Assembly: GCA_001557505.1 (NCBI GenBank)
Contig: LSAX01000004.1
Location: 806,001-870,000 of the forward strand
Length of the DNA: 64,000 bases
Direction: 5' to 3'
Source of the DNA: Reticulascus tulasneorum
Lineage: Eukaryota; Ascomycota; Sordariomycetes; Glomerellales; Reticulascaceae
The position numbers were made by a program, and so were the translations under genes. This document shows, piece by piece, positions 1 to 9,623 of the stretch. The stretch's first letter is position 1. Each line of letters begins with the position of its first letter. The notes under the pieces are model-generated. The model ran no database searches, had not been told where the DNA came from, and worked only from the letters and a program-made list of their open reading frames with translations.

Positions 1-1660
1 CCGTAACAATGTGCCTCAAACTCTTTACGAAATGCTCTTCCATCAAAGGCAACACATCCTTAAACTTCCCCGAGCCAGTCACGCAGATGACAGTTTTGTC
101 CGCGTGTCCAATGTACGTCAGGGCGATCTGGTCGGGCCAGAACACGAAAGCTTCAACCGCCTCGCACCTGGTAAGGGACGAGAAACCGGCGAAGTACGCC
201 GACCTCGCCATTAGAGGCCGGAAAATCTCTGAAATGGTCTGCTTGGCCACCGAATCTGGGAGACCCTTGACACTCTCTTGCAGGATCCAAAGGCTGGGGC
301 CGATAGCTAATCCGTCACGAGTGAGTTTGAGAAGATCGCGGTATCGTTTGACGGCGGCTTCGAACTTTTGCGTCAGTTCCGAGAGAGGCTTAGCATCAGT
401 AAGTGCGTTACAAAAGGCCACCGTCTCGGACGTAGTGACAAAGTTGGGGTCACAACGTCCGTTCGCGAAATTGCGCGTAGATGTTGGCTCGACTGCGAGC
501 AAGACCTGATTTGGTGAGAGCGAGGAGAGCGCAGCTTGGAAGGCTAGCTGAACAACAAAATTAAACAGTTTGTGGTCTCTCAGCAACCTTAGACTCCGCC
601 TGTTGTCCATGATTTGAAACATGGCCGATTTCTTGTCCAAATTGAGACCGTTGTTGGGTGCCTCCCAGTCGATGTTGACATCTTGAAACTCAACTTGCTT
701 TGGTTGCCACACTCGAGCTGAGGGAATAAACATCTTCCAAGATCTGGCCATAACCTCGGAAACCATACCCATGAGTCGACCAGCAGCGCCTCCATCCAGA
801 GCTGCGTGGTCTATCCTCAATGAAATCCCACCCTTCGGGAATACCGAGTAGCCGATCGTCTGATCAGAGTAGACATTCTGGCGGCACCACCTAGTGAGCC
901 TAAATCTTTCGTCCATGTTCTCAGGCTCTTGCTGGTGGATCGCAACCGAAGTAATGGCGGATTCCAAGATGTGCAGTGATTGTGGGTTTGTTTGCAGAAT
1001 TTGTGATCTTGCCCGGGCCCACGATGGCCGATCCAGGTGTGTGGATAAAGTGGCAATGCTTACTTTCTCGCCTGAGGGTTGTTGACCAGCAAGCTTCAGG
1101 ATCTCTCGAACTTGCGCGACAAGGATTCCCATGGAAACGGGTTCGTGCCAAGCGTCTAAAATATCAACCTGGAAAGCCTGGCCGCTCGCCCAGATGACGA
1201 CGTGACGAGAGTCCAGGGATGTTTGCAGCGAGTCGGATTTCTCTCCAGGAATTCGCGTTGTCGCAAAGGCTTCACTCAGTTGCAGCGTTTCGAAGTTTTT
1301 CGTCCCTCCATCTGTGCCGAAGAACCTGACCAGGTTCGTTGAAACATAGACCCTGGCCAAGGCATGCAACAACAGACAAGTGCTTGTCAAGCTGTTGTTG
1401 GATGGGGCTTGGAAAGCCGCGGTTAGGGTGAAGTCGCCCAAGGGAACACGAAACCCCAAAAACCTATCTTTATAGCGAGCAGTGCTCCAATTAAGATGAT
1501 CTCCAAGCCTCATTCTTTTCACTTGTTTGTCGAAGCCAACTTGAAGCTCGTCATGGACGCGAGCAAACGCCTCAGCGATGTCTTCCTTCGCATGGCTCTT
1601 GTTGAGCAATGGAGCCGCTATCAACGGCATTTCAGCCGTAAGCCGTTCCAGTTGCGGCAT
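1..1660 (-). CDS. Carnitine/choline acyltransferase-family enzyme, C-terminus off the left edge
   Basis: Reading the minus strand gives about 553 continuous residues that align along their length with carnitine O-acetyltransferases. The N-terminus has the family's YLPRIPMPQL-type start. A central SWARARSQIL stretch matches SWAKA. The catalytic histidine lies in RIDHAALDGG (His codon near 806-808). The C-terminal half follows the family order (RDHKLFNFVVQLAFQ, then EPTSTRNF, then FEAAVKRYRDL), so probably only a few residues are missing. I place the start at the ATG ending at 1660 (MPQLERL). The frame stays open upstream to about 1737, so a short upstream exon is possible but I could not find a clean one. 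Two positions usually given to carnitine recognition look substituted (YES to VEP, TDT to CDP), so the acceptor may not be carnitine. It diverges from an ABC exporter next to aminosugar genes. Family call sure; substrate unknown. Confidence 0.8.
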   Translation of the reverse strand, partial: MPQLERLTAEMPLIAAPLLNKSHAKEDIAEAFARVHDELQVGFDKQVKRMRLGDHLNWSTARYKDRFLGFRVPLGDFTLTAAFQAPSNNSLTSTCLLLHALARVYVSTNLVRFFGTDGGTKNFETLQLSEAFATTRIPGEKSDSLQTSLDSRHVVIWASGQAFQVDILDAWHEPVSMGILVAQVREILKLAGQQPSGEKVSIATLSTHLDRPSWARARSQILQTNPQSLHILESAITSVAIHQQEPENMDERFRLTRWCRQNVYSDQTIGYSVFPKGGISLRIDHAALDGGAAGRLMGMVSEVMARSWKMFIPSARVWQPKQVEFQDVNIDWEAPNNGLNLDKKSAMFQIMDNRRSLRLLRDHKLFNFVVQLAFQAALSSLSPNQVLLAVEPTSTRNFANGRCDPNFVTTSETVAFCNALTDAKPLSELTQKFEAAVKRYRDLLKLTRDGLAIGPSLWILQESVKGLPDSVAKQTISEIFRPLMARSAYFAGFSSLTRCEAVEAFVFWPDQIALTYIGHADKTVICVTGSGKFKDVLPLMEEHFVKSLRHIVT

Positions 1661-1737
1661 GGGAATTCGAGGCAGATAGGAATCATGAAGCGAACATTGG
1701 TCATGGAGGGACAGTCTCTCTGCGGTGGCTACACTAG

Positions 1738-2762
1738 GATCTTAGCAACCTGATATTCTCGTACTGATGTGAAAGGGTAGGCAGTTTAGATGGATTCTTA
1801 CCCAGCAGGCTCTTTTCTTCGTTATTTTTCGATAACTTCGATCCATGTTGAGCTTCGTACAAGCCAGCCAGGTACCTGGTTGCAGTGGAAATAAGAGGAT
1901 AGAGCGTCATGGCTTGGGACTGATGTGAGCTGCTGGTTGTCTGTTTGTGTTGCAGGATAAGACTTTATCATCAGATGGCGGTCTTCCAGTCTAAATACTG
2001 ACTGAGAGTGCCAGAGCCTGGCGATAATTCCGTGCCCGACAGAGACGTGAAGGCCCCCATCTCGGACGCAAATACATGAAGGATTGTTATACGGCCTTGT
2101 TGTTTTCTTAGAATGAGCTCGGCGAAAATTTCGGGCTGCTAACAACCCGCAAGCCTCGTCTCAGCCGCAATATTTACGAGGGATTGTCTTTAACTTCCAT
2201 ATCGTGAGCCTCTACAACGTCCCAGGAATAAACTCCGTGCAAGGTGTACGAAGGATTATCTGATGCGGCTCCTCAACTTCCATGACATGAGCCTCTGACT
2301 TCCCAGGAATGAGACTGCCGCTGCCGCTTATCTGTTATTTTGCACGCTGTAAACTCAAAGAGTTGTATCTCGTCTGCCTGTTTGCTTATTGAGTATTCTT
2401 GGGCTCGAAGGATTGGGGAGGGGGCCGAAAGGGGATATGGCATCGCCTCAATGGCTCTTCCGGCTTACAGAAACCTTTTTTTAAATGAGACAGGGGCCGA
2501 GCTTCACCTTGCCCTGCGCCATGGGAATTGTGCAACACTTGTCACTGAAAACCCCTGAATCAATTCCTGGGGCCAATATGACAACGGACAATCGTTCCAG
2601 GACAAAATTAAAGATGGAATACGTTTATGAGATTGCTTGAGCGTGCCGAAGATCCCAACGTCGGACGTTTACGCACTGCTGCACCACTCCACATACTTTC
2701 AAGTGTGTTTGGTCTTGAAGACGAGAACTTATCTTTGGCAAAAACACGAGAGAATCGCCGCC
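1738..2762. promoter_or_regulatory. Divergent promoter between acyltransferase and ABC exporter
   Basis: About 1 kb with no supportable gene separates the two divergent starts. It holds an imperfect direct repeat of about 40 bp (2191-2232 and 2273-2312), which share AACTTCCAT, TGAGCCTCT and CCCAGGAAT. A third CCCAGGAAT lies inverted at 2563-2571. Short open frames here (for example 1822-2145 minus) show no family features. Confidence 0.5.
2191..2312. repeat. Imperfect direct repeat, two units about 82 bp apart
   Basis: The units near 2191-2232 and 2273-2312 share three blocks in the same order (AACTTCCAT, TGAGCCTCT, CCCAGGAAT) with small gaps between them. They lie in the divergent promoter upstream of the ABC exporter. 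Confidence 0.6.
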
Positions 2763-5700
2763 ATGGAACTGTTCTTAATGTTGATGCGATTTACCTCCTC
2801 TCGCGACCGCCTAATCCAACTGGCGGGATGTATCTCCAGTCTTACAGCTGGTTTGGCTCTGGTATGTCAATACTTCCACCTTTGGGCCTATGGAATATGG
2901 GCCTGACGTGATGATCATAGCCGCTGATGACCATTGTTTTGGGATCCTCCGTCTCTACATTCGCAAGCTCCAACATTGAGGATCTGCAAGATGAGGTAAA
3001 TAGTCGAGTTCTCTACCTTGTCGCCATTGGGATAGGAGCATCAATGGCAACCTACTCGCACAGCTTGTGTTGGACAGTCTATGGCGAGAGCGTCACTGGC
3101 CGGTTGCGCATGATATACATGGGCTCTCTACTCAATCAGGACCTCTCGTATCTTGATAATCTGGGCCGCGGCGAAGTGACTGCCCACCTGACCTCTAACA
3201 TGGACGCCCTTCAGCAGACCATCTCTCAGGAGACGGGCATGTTTCTCATGGCACTAAGTACCTTTATCGCTGCGTTCTTGGTCGCTTTCATCAGATATTG
3301 GAAGCTAGCTCTCATAGTCAGCAGTATCCTGCCGGCGATATGCGTACCCACCGCTTTTATGTCGATTCTAGTCAGCAAGAATGCTAGGCTCAGTGATGAG
3401 CGCTCTGCTGCCGCGCAGACCCACGCCGGCGATGCGGTTGCAGCAATCCATACCGTCAAAGCTCTTGAGGCCGAAAAAGAGATGCTAGATATGTATGGTC
3501 GACTACAGTCTCTGTCGTGTCCTGTTGGGGTGGCGAAAGCCTGTTGGCAGGGTGCAATCCACGGATATATATTCCTTGTGCTGTATGCAGGTTACGCCTT
3601 AGCATTCTGGCAGGGATCTAGGCTTTTAGCAGAGGAGAATCTGGATGTCGGAGTCATCGTTAATGTCCTGTTTGCAGTAGTGATCGGCTCTCTGAAGTTG
3701 GGACAACTCGCTCGCATGCTTCCGTCTTTCGTCGCCGCGAAGACCTTACTTACAGACATCCTGAGTGTGAGGGAAGCAGCCCATTCCGACGAAGGGGACT
3801 TACGTCTGCTTTTGCACGGCGATATTGCGTTCCGTGATGTCAGCTTTAGATATCCAACGAACAAGAATAGCGATCCAACATTACAGAGCATCAGTTTACA
3901 CATCCCAGCTGGACAGACAGTGGCTATCGTCGGTCAATCCGGATCAGGGAAGTCCACGATTACCATGCTTCTTCAAAGATTTTACCGACCCTCCGAAGGC
4001 GTAATTACCATTGACGGACACGAAATCTCCAAGCTCGACAGGAAGTCATTGAGATCACAGATTGCCGTGGTGTCCCAGGAGCCGGTTCTTTTCTCCACAA
4101 CAATCAGAGAAAATATCCTCATGGGACTCGCCGGCACCCCGTTCGAGCGTGTATCTGCGAAGAAACAGATGAATATGATAAGAGACGCAGCAAAGGCAGC
4201 CGGAGTTTCGGACTTCATTGAGAGTTTGCCTCAGTCTTACGACACGCCTGCTGGTGAAAGAGGTGCCCGTTTCAGTGGCGGACAGAGGCAACGGATCGCT
4301 TTCGCGAGAGCAATCATTCGTAACCCTCGCATACTTATACTCGATGAAGCCACCTCCGCACTGGACACAGTATCGGAAAGGGTTATCACATCCTTCATTG
4401 CCGAGCAGTCATCGCTCCGCACGATCCTGATCATTGCCCATAGGCTCGAGACTGTGGTCAACGCGGATAAAATCATTGTTCTAAATCAGGGACATGTCAC
4501 CCAGCAGGGCTCGCACGAGCAACTCCTCAACCAGAACGATGGCCTCTATGCGGCCATGTTTCGTTCACAACAAACACAAAGCATAGGCTTTGACCTCCTG
4601 TCCCATGAACCTTCCGACTTGGCATCAATGACTTCCTCACCTGCCTCATCCGATGTCGAGAGCAAGGCCAGCATTCTCGGACAGCCCACAACAGAGCGAG
4701 AACAAAAGGCCATTAAAAGTCGACTATTTCATCATTTCTTTCGAATCCTGCGCCTAAATTCCCACGAATGGTATCTGGTAGCAATCGGCGTAGGAGGCGC
4801 CATCATCTGCGGTTCTGTCTACTTCATCCAGGGTTACGTCTTCGCGAAGCTGATCGTACTCTCCGACACGCCCAAAGACCAGGCTTTTCTTGACTCTACC
4901 CGCTCGTGGGCTCTCGTGTTCCTAATAATTGCCGCAGTCAAAGGAACTGCCCAGTTTTTGGGCATTTCTACCCTCGGTGTCTCCATGGACCGAATGATCC
5001 GCCGCGCACGATTCCTGGTCTTATCCAAAATGTTGGAATATCCTGTCGAATGGTTCGAGCTTGACGATCACTCTACAACACAGATCATCCTTGATCTGAC
5101 CGAGAAATGTGCAGCGTTAGCGGGCATTCACGGATCTACGTTAGCTCTTTTTCTCGAGACGACGGCGAATATTCTCGGCGGCGCAGTATTTTCCCTTATC
5201 ATGACGTGGAGATATGCTCTTCCAGTCGTAATACTAATACCACTAATCCTGATGGCAGGGTATTGGAGGTTCCGGTCTATGGCCGTCTTTGAGAATTCGA
5301 TCAAGGCACGTCACAGCCTCTCCGCAGAGATTGCTTGCGAGGCGGTCACCTTGTTCCGCACCGTTGCTGCTTTGGTACAGGAGGATAACATCATATCTAC
5401 ATACCAGGGTGCCTTGGAGACGGCGTCCGGAAATGCGCTACACTCCATCACCTGGTCCTCGGTCTACTTTGCAGTTGCCCATGGGCTTCCGCACTGGATC
5501 AACGCTTTCGCTATGTGGTATGGTGCGGTGCTGATTTCCAGGGGTCAGCTCGGTCGTTTCGAATACTTTGCTGCCTTCATCACTCTTACCTTCGGGGCCC
5601 AGGACGCCGGTGAGGTATGCAGTCGCATGTCTGAGTTTGCGTCAGCCAAGTCAGCCGCTGCATGGTTCTTCGGTTGTATTGATCATGAAAACCCAGCTGT

Positions 5701-6457
5701 GCAAGATGGCGCTTGCGTACTCAGCGGCAATGAAGGCAGCTACGAAGACGAAAACAATGCAGCGACTCTTGATAATGTCAGTTTCCATCATCCTTCAAGA
5801 CCAGACAACCTGCATCTGTCTGGTATAACTCTCAGCATTCAGAAAGGTCAACTAGTTGCACTAGTTGGACGATCAGGGAGTGGGAAAAGCACTTTGCTCC
5901 GCCTCCTTGCACGTCTCTATTATCCATCTTCGGGACGCATAACATACTCTGGGAGCCATGAGCATGTGTCGTATTTGCCTCAGGAGAGCATCTTATTTCG
6001 CGGCACGATTCGTTCAAACCTCTTGCTGGGTTGCTCCAACATATCGCCTGTCACAGATTCGCAGTTGCAGGATGCGTGTCGTTCCGCTGGCATATTAGAA
6101 TATATCATCTCTCTTCCAGATGGCTTCAATACAGTTTGCACCAATGTTTCAACATCCGGTGGCCAAAGGCAGCGGTTAGCTCTCGCAAGGGCTCTACTCC
6201 GCAACGCTGGGTTCATGCTTCTCGACGAACCTACAGCGTCCCTCGATGCTCACACGGCAGAGCATGTTAGGTCAGCACTTAAGACTGTCAGGAAGGATCG
6301 CACAACCATCGTGTCAACTCACGATCCCGCAATTGCTCTTGAGGCGGACATAGTTGTGGTATTGGATGGGGGATCTGTCGTGGAAATAGGGGTACCAGAG
6401 CAGTTGATGTCATCGAATAGCTATTTAAGGCGGCTATTTGCTGGTGTGAATATTTGA
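2763..6457 (+). CDS. Full-size ABC exporter (MDR/B-type, TMD-NBD-TMD-NBD)
   Basis: Two exons, 2763-2861 and 2921-6457, encode about 1,211 residues. The first exon supplies the start of TM helix 1 (ISSLTAGLALPLM spans the splice), using GTATGT as donor and ATCATAG as acceptor. The start ATG sits in an ideal CCGCCATGG context. NBD1 has Walker A GQSGSGKST (about residues 371-379), signature FSGGQRQR, Walker B ILILDEATSALD and the H-loop IAHRL. NBD2 has GRSGSGKST, TSGGQRQR, FMLLDEPTASLD and STHDP. The second half opens a new TMD near 4730. Both ATP sites look intact, so this should be an active plasma-membrane or vacuolar exporter of the B (MDR) type. It sits between an acyltransferase and aminosugar enzymes, which suggests export of, or self-protection from, a cluster product. 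The cargo is inferred, not shown. Confidence 0.92.
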
Positions 6458-6816
6458 TAGCCATGTGAATAGATATATTTATTAATCGCGGTGTTTCATG
6501 CTGTGGAATCTGACCTTATTGTTTATAGTCGAGTAGCACGTAGTGCGGCCTTTAACTCATTCATGAATTCCAAATATCCCATCCATTATGATCATGTTAT
6601 GGATCGGTTGTGAAACCCAAAACAACAACCGCAGTAGTTCTGTTACTGAAATACATCAAATAACATGTAGATGTATCTCTTTGGTTAGCGTTACCATCTC
6701 TTGCTCCAGCGAATAGATGTTCTCGCTGCACAATGAAGCTCGTGGGAACAAAGACTAGGACGCAGAAAGTATATGAGTGTATTCAATTTTGTCCTAAATC
6801 TTATTTCAGGGCAATG
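6458..6816. other. Convergent 3' intergenic region
   Basis: This AT-leaning 359-bp stretch lies between the ends of the ABC exporter and the ArnA-like gene. I see no gene in it. It presumably holds both 3' UTRs and terminators. Confidence 0.5.
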
Positions 6817-8826
6817 TTACCAAATGATTCCGGTGCCATTGCTTGCTGCTGCGGCGACGTCATCAAAAATCGCCCGTAGAGCATCCTCCAACGACACCAG
6901 CGGCTTCCATTCAAGATCCGTACAAGTATTGGTGATCTCCGGCACGCGATTTTGAACATCTTGATATCCTTTTCCGTAGCAGGTCTCTGAACTGTTCTCC
7001 ACAATTCTGACCTTAGCACTCGATTTGGAAAGCTCAGGACGCTCTACTGCGATACTTAGCATCATATTCGCTAGCTCTCGGATAGAGTAGTTGTTGTGAG
7101 GATTGCCTATGTTATAGATCTTGCCGCTGGCTACGCTGTCCTCGTTGGAAATGATCTTCATCAACGCATCAAGTCCATCATCTATATGAGTGAAGGCCCG
7201 CCTCTGGGACCCACCGTCGACGAGTACAATTTCCTCGCCACGCAGAATGTGGCCTAGAAACTGAGTTGTTACACGGGAGCTACAAGGCTCCACGCTGACG
7301 ATAGAGTCCAGTCCTGTGCCAATCCAGTTGAACGGACGAAACAGAGTAAAGTCCAACCCGTTCATTCCGTATGCCCAGATGACTCGGTCCATCAGCTGCT
7401 TAGAGCTTGCGTAGATCCAACGAGTTTTGTGAATAGGTCCGTAAACTAGCTCCGACTCATGTGAGTCGAATTCCTCATCATGGCACATACCATACACTTC
7501 GGACGTGGATGGAAAGATTAGGCGCTTCCCATGTTTTACCGTCAGGCGCACAATGCGGAGGTTCGCTTCGAAGTCCAGCTCGAAGACGGACAGTGGATTT
7601 TCAATGTATGAGCAAGGCGTTGCAATCGCCGCCAGAGGCAGGACTACATCGCACTGCTTGATTTGCGCCTCGACCCATGCGGTGTTTGCGGTAATGTCAC
7701 CTTTCTTGAAGACGATTCGCGATTTGTAGTCTTCGTGGTCCAAAAGCCTAGTCAGTCGATGACTCTCTAGGTCCATACCAGAGACTCGCCAGCTCGTCGT
7801 CTCCAAGATGCGCCTGAAAAGATTGTGGCCGATGAACCCGTTAATTCCGAGAATTAGAACTTGTTTCTGTAGAACGGAGGCATTTTGAAGTGCTTCATTG
7901 TGCGGAGCCGATTGATATTGGAGAGCCCGTCTCCAGTCTTCTGCACCCACCAATTTTTCGTCTTCAAGCAGCTCATGGATCAAAATGAGGCGACCATCAC
8001 CGCATACACCAACGAGCTTTCCGTCTAAGACAGCAAGTCCTGGGGTGAGACTAGACTTAGCACTTTGAGACAATCTTGTCTTCCCAAGCGTGAACTTTCG
8101 ACCATTGACCTCAGTCCACGCACCTGGATAAGGTGGCGCAACTGCTCGGTGAAGGTTGTAAACCTCCTGTGCGGAACGCGACCAGTCGATGTGGCCATCT
8201 TCTGGCTTACGACCGGTGAAGTAGCTACCTCGAGAGATATCATTGAGGTGCCTCGGGATGTCTCCCTTAAGCATCCTAGGTAGAATATCCCAGAGTGCTT
8301 TTTCGGCAGCCGGGGAAAGTTTCCCAAATACTTCAAATGCTGTATCGTCTGGCAAAATCGGCACGGATAGTTGTGTCACAATAGCTCCAGCGTCCGGTTT
8401 TGCCACCATCTCATGCAGGGTCACACCAGTCTCGGTCTCGCCATGCAAAACAGCCCAGTTGACTGGGGCACGACCGCGGTACCTGGGAAGCAGCGAGCCG
8501 TGCATATTGTAAGCTCCATGGCTGGCCAGTTGTAAGAGATTTTCTGGCAGCATATATCGATAGTAGAAGCTGAAGATGAAGTCTGGCTGCAAATCCCGGA
8601 CTCGTGAGAATAGCTCAAGAGATTTTGGGTCCGTGGGCGCTATGAAGGGAATTGCATGCTCCTGGCATGTACGTGCGACCGATTCGAACCAGATATTCTC
8701 CGTAGGGTCATCGTCATGAGTGATCACCAATAGAATGTGCATGCCACGGGCAAGTAAAGTCTTAAGACAACGAACACCAACGTTGTGGTAGGCGAATACG
8801 ACAGCCGAAGCGGCAGTGGATCCCAT
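6817..8826 (-). CDS. ArnA-like bifunctional UDP-Ara4N formyltransferase / UDP-glucuronate oxidative decarboxylase
   Basis: An intronless frame of 669 residues matches bacterial ArnA end to end. Residues 1-300 are the formyltransferase, with the formyl-transfer triad as Asn107 and His109 in NMHGSLLP and Asp145 in KPDAGAIV. Residues about 320-660 are the SDR-type decarboxylase, with NAD-binding GINGFIG (327-333), Ser442 and Glu443 in STSEVYG, Tyr472 and Lys476 in YASSK, and an arginine in KGYQDVQNR matching the catalytic Arg619 of E. coli. I start at 8826 because this fits ArnA length; the frame runs 36 codons further upstream. In bacteria the C-terminal half makes the UDP-4-keto-pentose and the N-terminal half N-formylates UDP-4-amino-4-deoxy-L-arabinose. 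A neighbouring ArnB homologue supplies the amination between the two steps. Lack of introns and close bacterial similarity point to horizontal acquisition. Such a gene is unusual in a fungus. Confidence 0.93.
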   Translation of the reverse strand: MGSTAASAVVFAYHNVGVRCLKTLLARGMHILLVITHDDDPTENIWFESVARTCQEHAIPFIAPTDPKSLELFSRVRDLQPDFIFSFYYRYMLPENLLQLASHGAYNMHGSLLPRYRGRAPVNWAVLHGETETGVTLHEMVAKPDAGAIVTQLSVPILPDDTAFEVFGKLSPAAEKALWDILPRMLKGDIPRHLNDISRGSYFTGRKPEDGHIDWSRSAQEVYNLHRAVAPPYPGAWTEVNGRKFTLGKTRLSQSAKSSLTPGLAVLDGKLVGVCGDGRLILIHELLEDEKLVGAEDWRRALQYQSAPHNEALQNASVLQKQVLILGINGFIGHNLFRRILETTSWRVSGMDLESHRLTRLLDHEDYKSRIVFKKGDITANTAWVEAQIKQCDVVLPLAAIATPCSYIENPLSVFELDFEANLRIVRLTVKHGKRLIFPSTSEVYGMCHDEEFDSHESELVYGPIHKTRWIYASSKQLMDRVIWAYGMNGLDFTLFRPFNWIGTGLDSIVSVEPCSSRVTTQFLGHILRGEEIVLVDGGSQRRAFTHIDDGLDALMKIISNEDSVASGKIYNIGNPHNNYSIRELANMMLSIAVERPELSKSSAKVRIVENSSETCYGKGYQDVQNRVPEITNTCTDLEWKPLVSLEDALRAIFDDVAAAASNGTGIIW

Positions 8827-9623
8827 TGTCGTATTGGGCAGAAGGTTGAGGAAGAAGAGCAAGTGAGCTCGAAAATCCCAATTGGAGGCTATAGGTTCGA
8901 TTAATCTAGTAATAACTACGAGCATGCTGCGCACCTGATGGACGTGATGCGAGTCAGGGGGCGTCGGCCACTGTCATGAAAAGCAGGATTACGAAGCGAA
9001 GTGAGACATATGCGTAATCCCAGCCACGTCGTATCGAATACAACTTTGGATCGGCTTGAACCAGTCAATGTTTTGTGTTCAAGGGCCTCAGTCAAACATT
9101 GTCTCATGCAACCTCATTTGATCAATAGGTCACAACCATGCGGTGAGATTCAGTGAGATTCAGTCTGAATGATCTGATTTGGGGTCGGTCCGAGCCCGTA
9201 GGATTCAAGGCGGCGTAGGATCCAACTCGTGAAGTTGGGTGGCTCATTGTGTAACCTAGTGGCTTCGTCGGCTGAGCACATTTTGGCACATTTGTGCAGA
9301 GATAGAGGTGCTGCCTGGGATTTGGGAAACGTGGCAAACACTCCTTATCAAAGGCAACAAAAGTGTGTCGCAAACTTATCAGACTAGGCTTAGGCATAAA
9401 TGTGCTTATACAATAATGATCACAAGGCAGGCTGGGCATTCTGGAAAATGCCCACCTGTCAACGGTGTACTTGGTACTCTAGGTAGAAGTCAATTCTCCA
9501 TTCCGCAGCCTTGATTTTCTACTGATTCATTCAATAAGACTCATAACAACTAATGCCGAGATAGGCCGAGGACAGTGCTCGAACGCCTCAACCCTGATAC
9601 ATAAGCATATTGCGACTTCCGGT
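8827..9623. promoter_or_regulatory. Upstream region of the ArnA-like gene
   Basis: About 0.8 kb between the ArnA-like start and the ArnB-like stop has no supportable gene. GAGATTCAGT occurs twice back to back near 9144-9163. The spacing means the two same-strand genes probably have separate promoters. Confidence 0.45.

Noticed and set aside
1822..2145. 107-codon minus-strand frame upstream of the acyltransferase
   Set aside because: No family features, and no splice that joins it in phase to the acyltransferase.
8827..8934. 36 extra N-terminal codons on the ArnA-like frame
   Set aside because: Bacterial ArnA aligns from the internal Met at 8826 with nearly equal residue numbering. The extension has no similarity and is probably 5' UTR.
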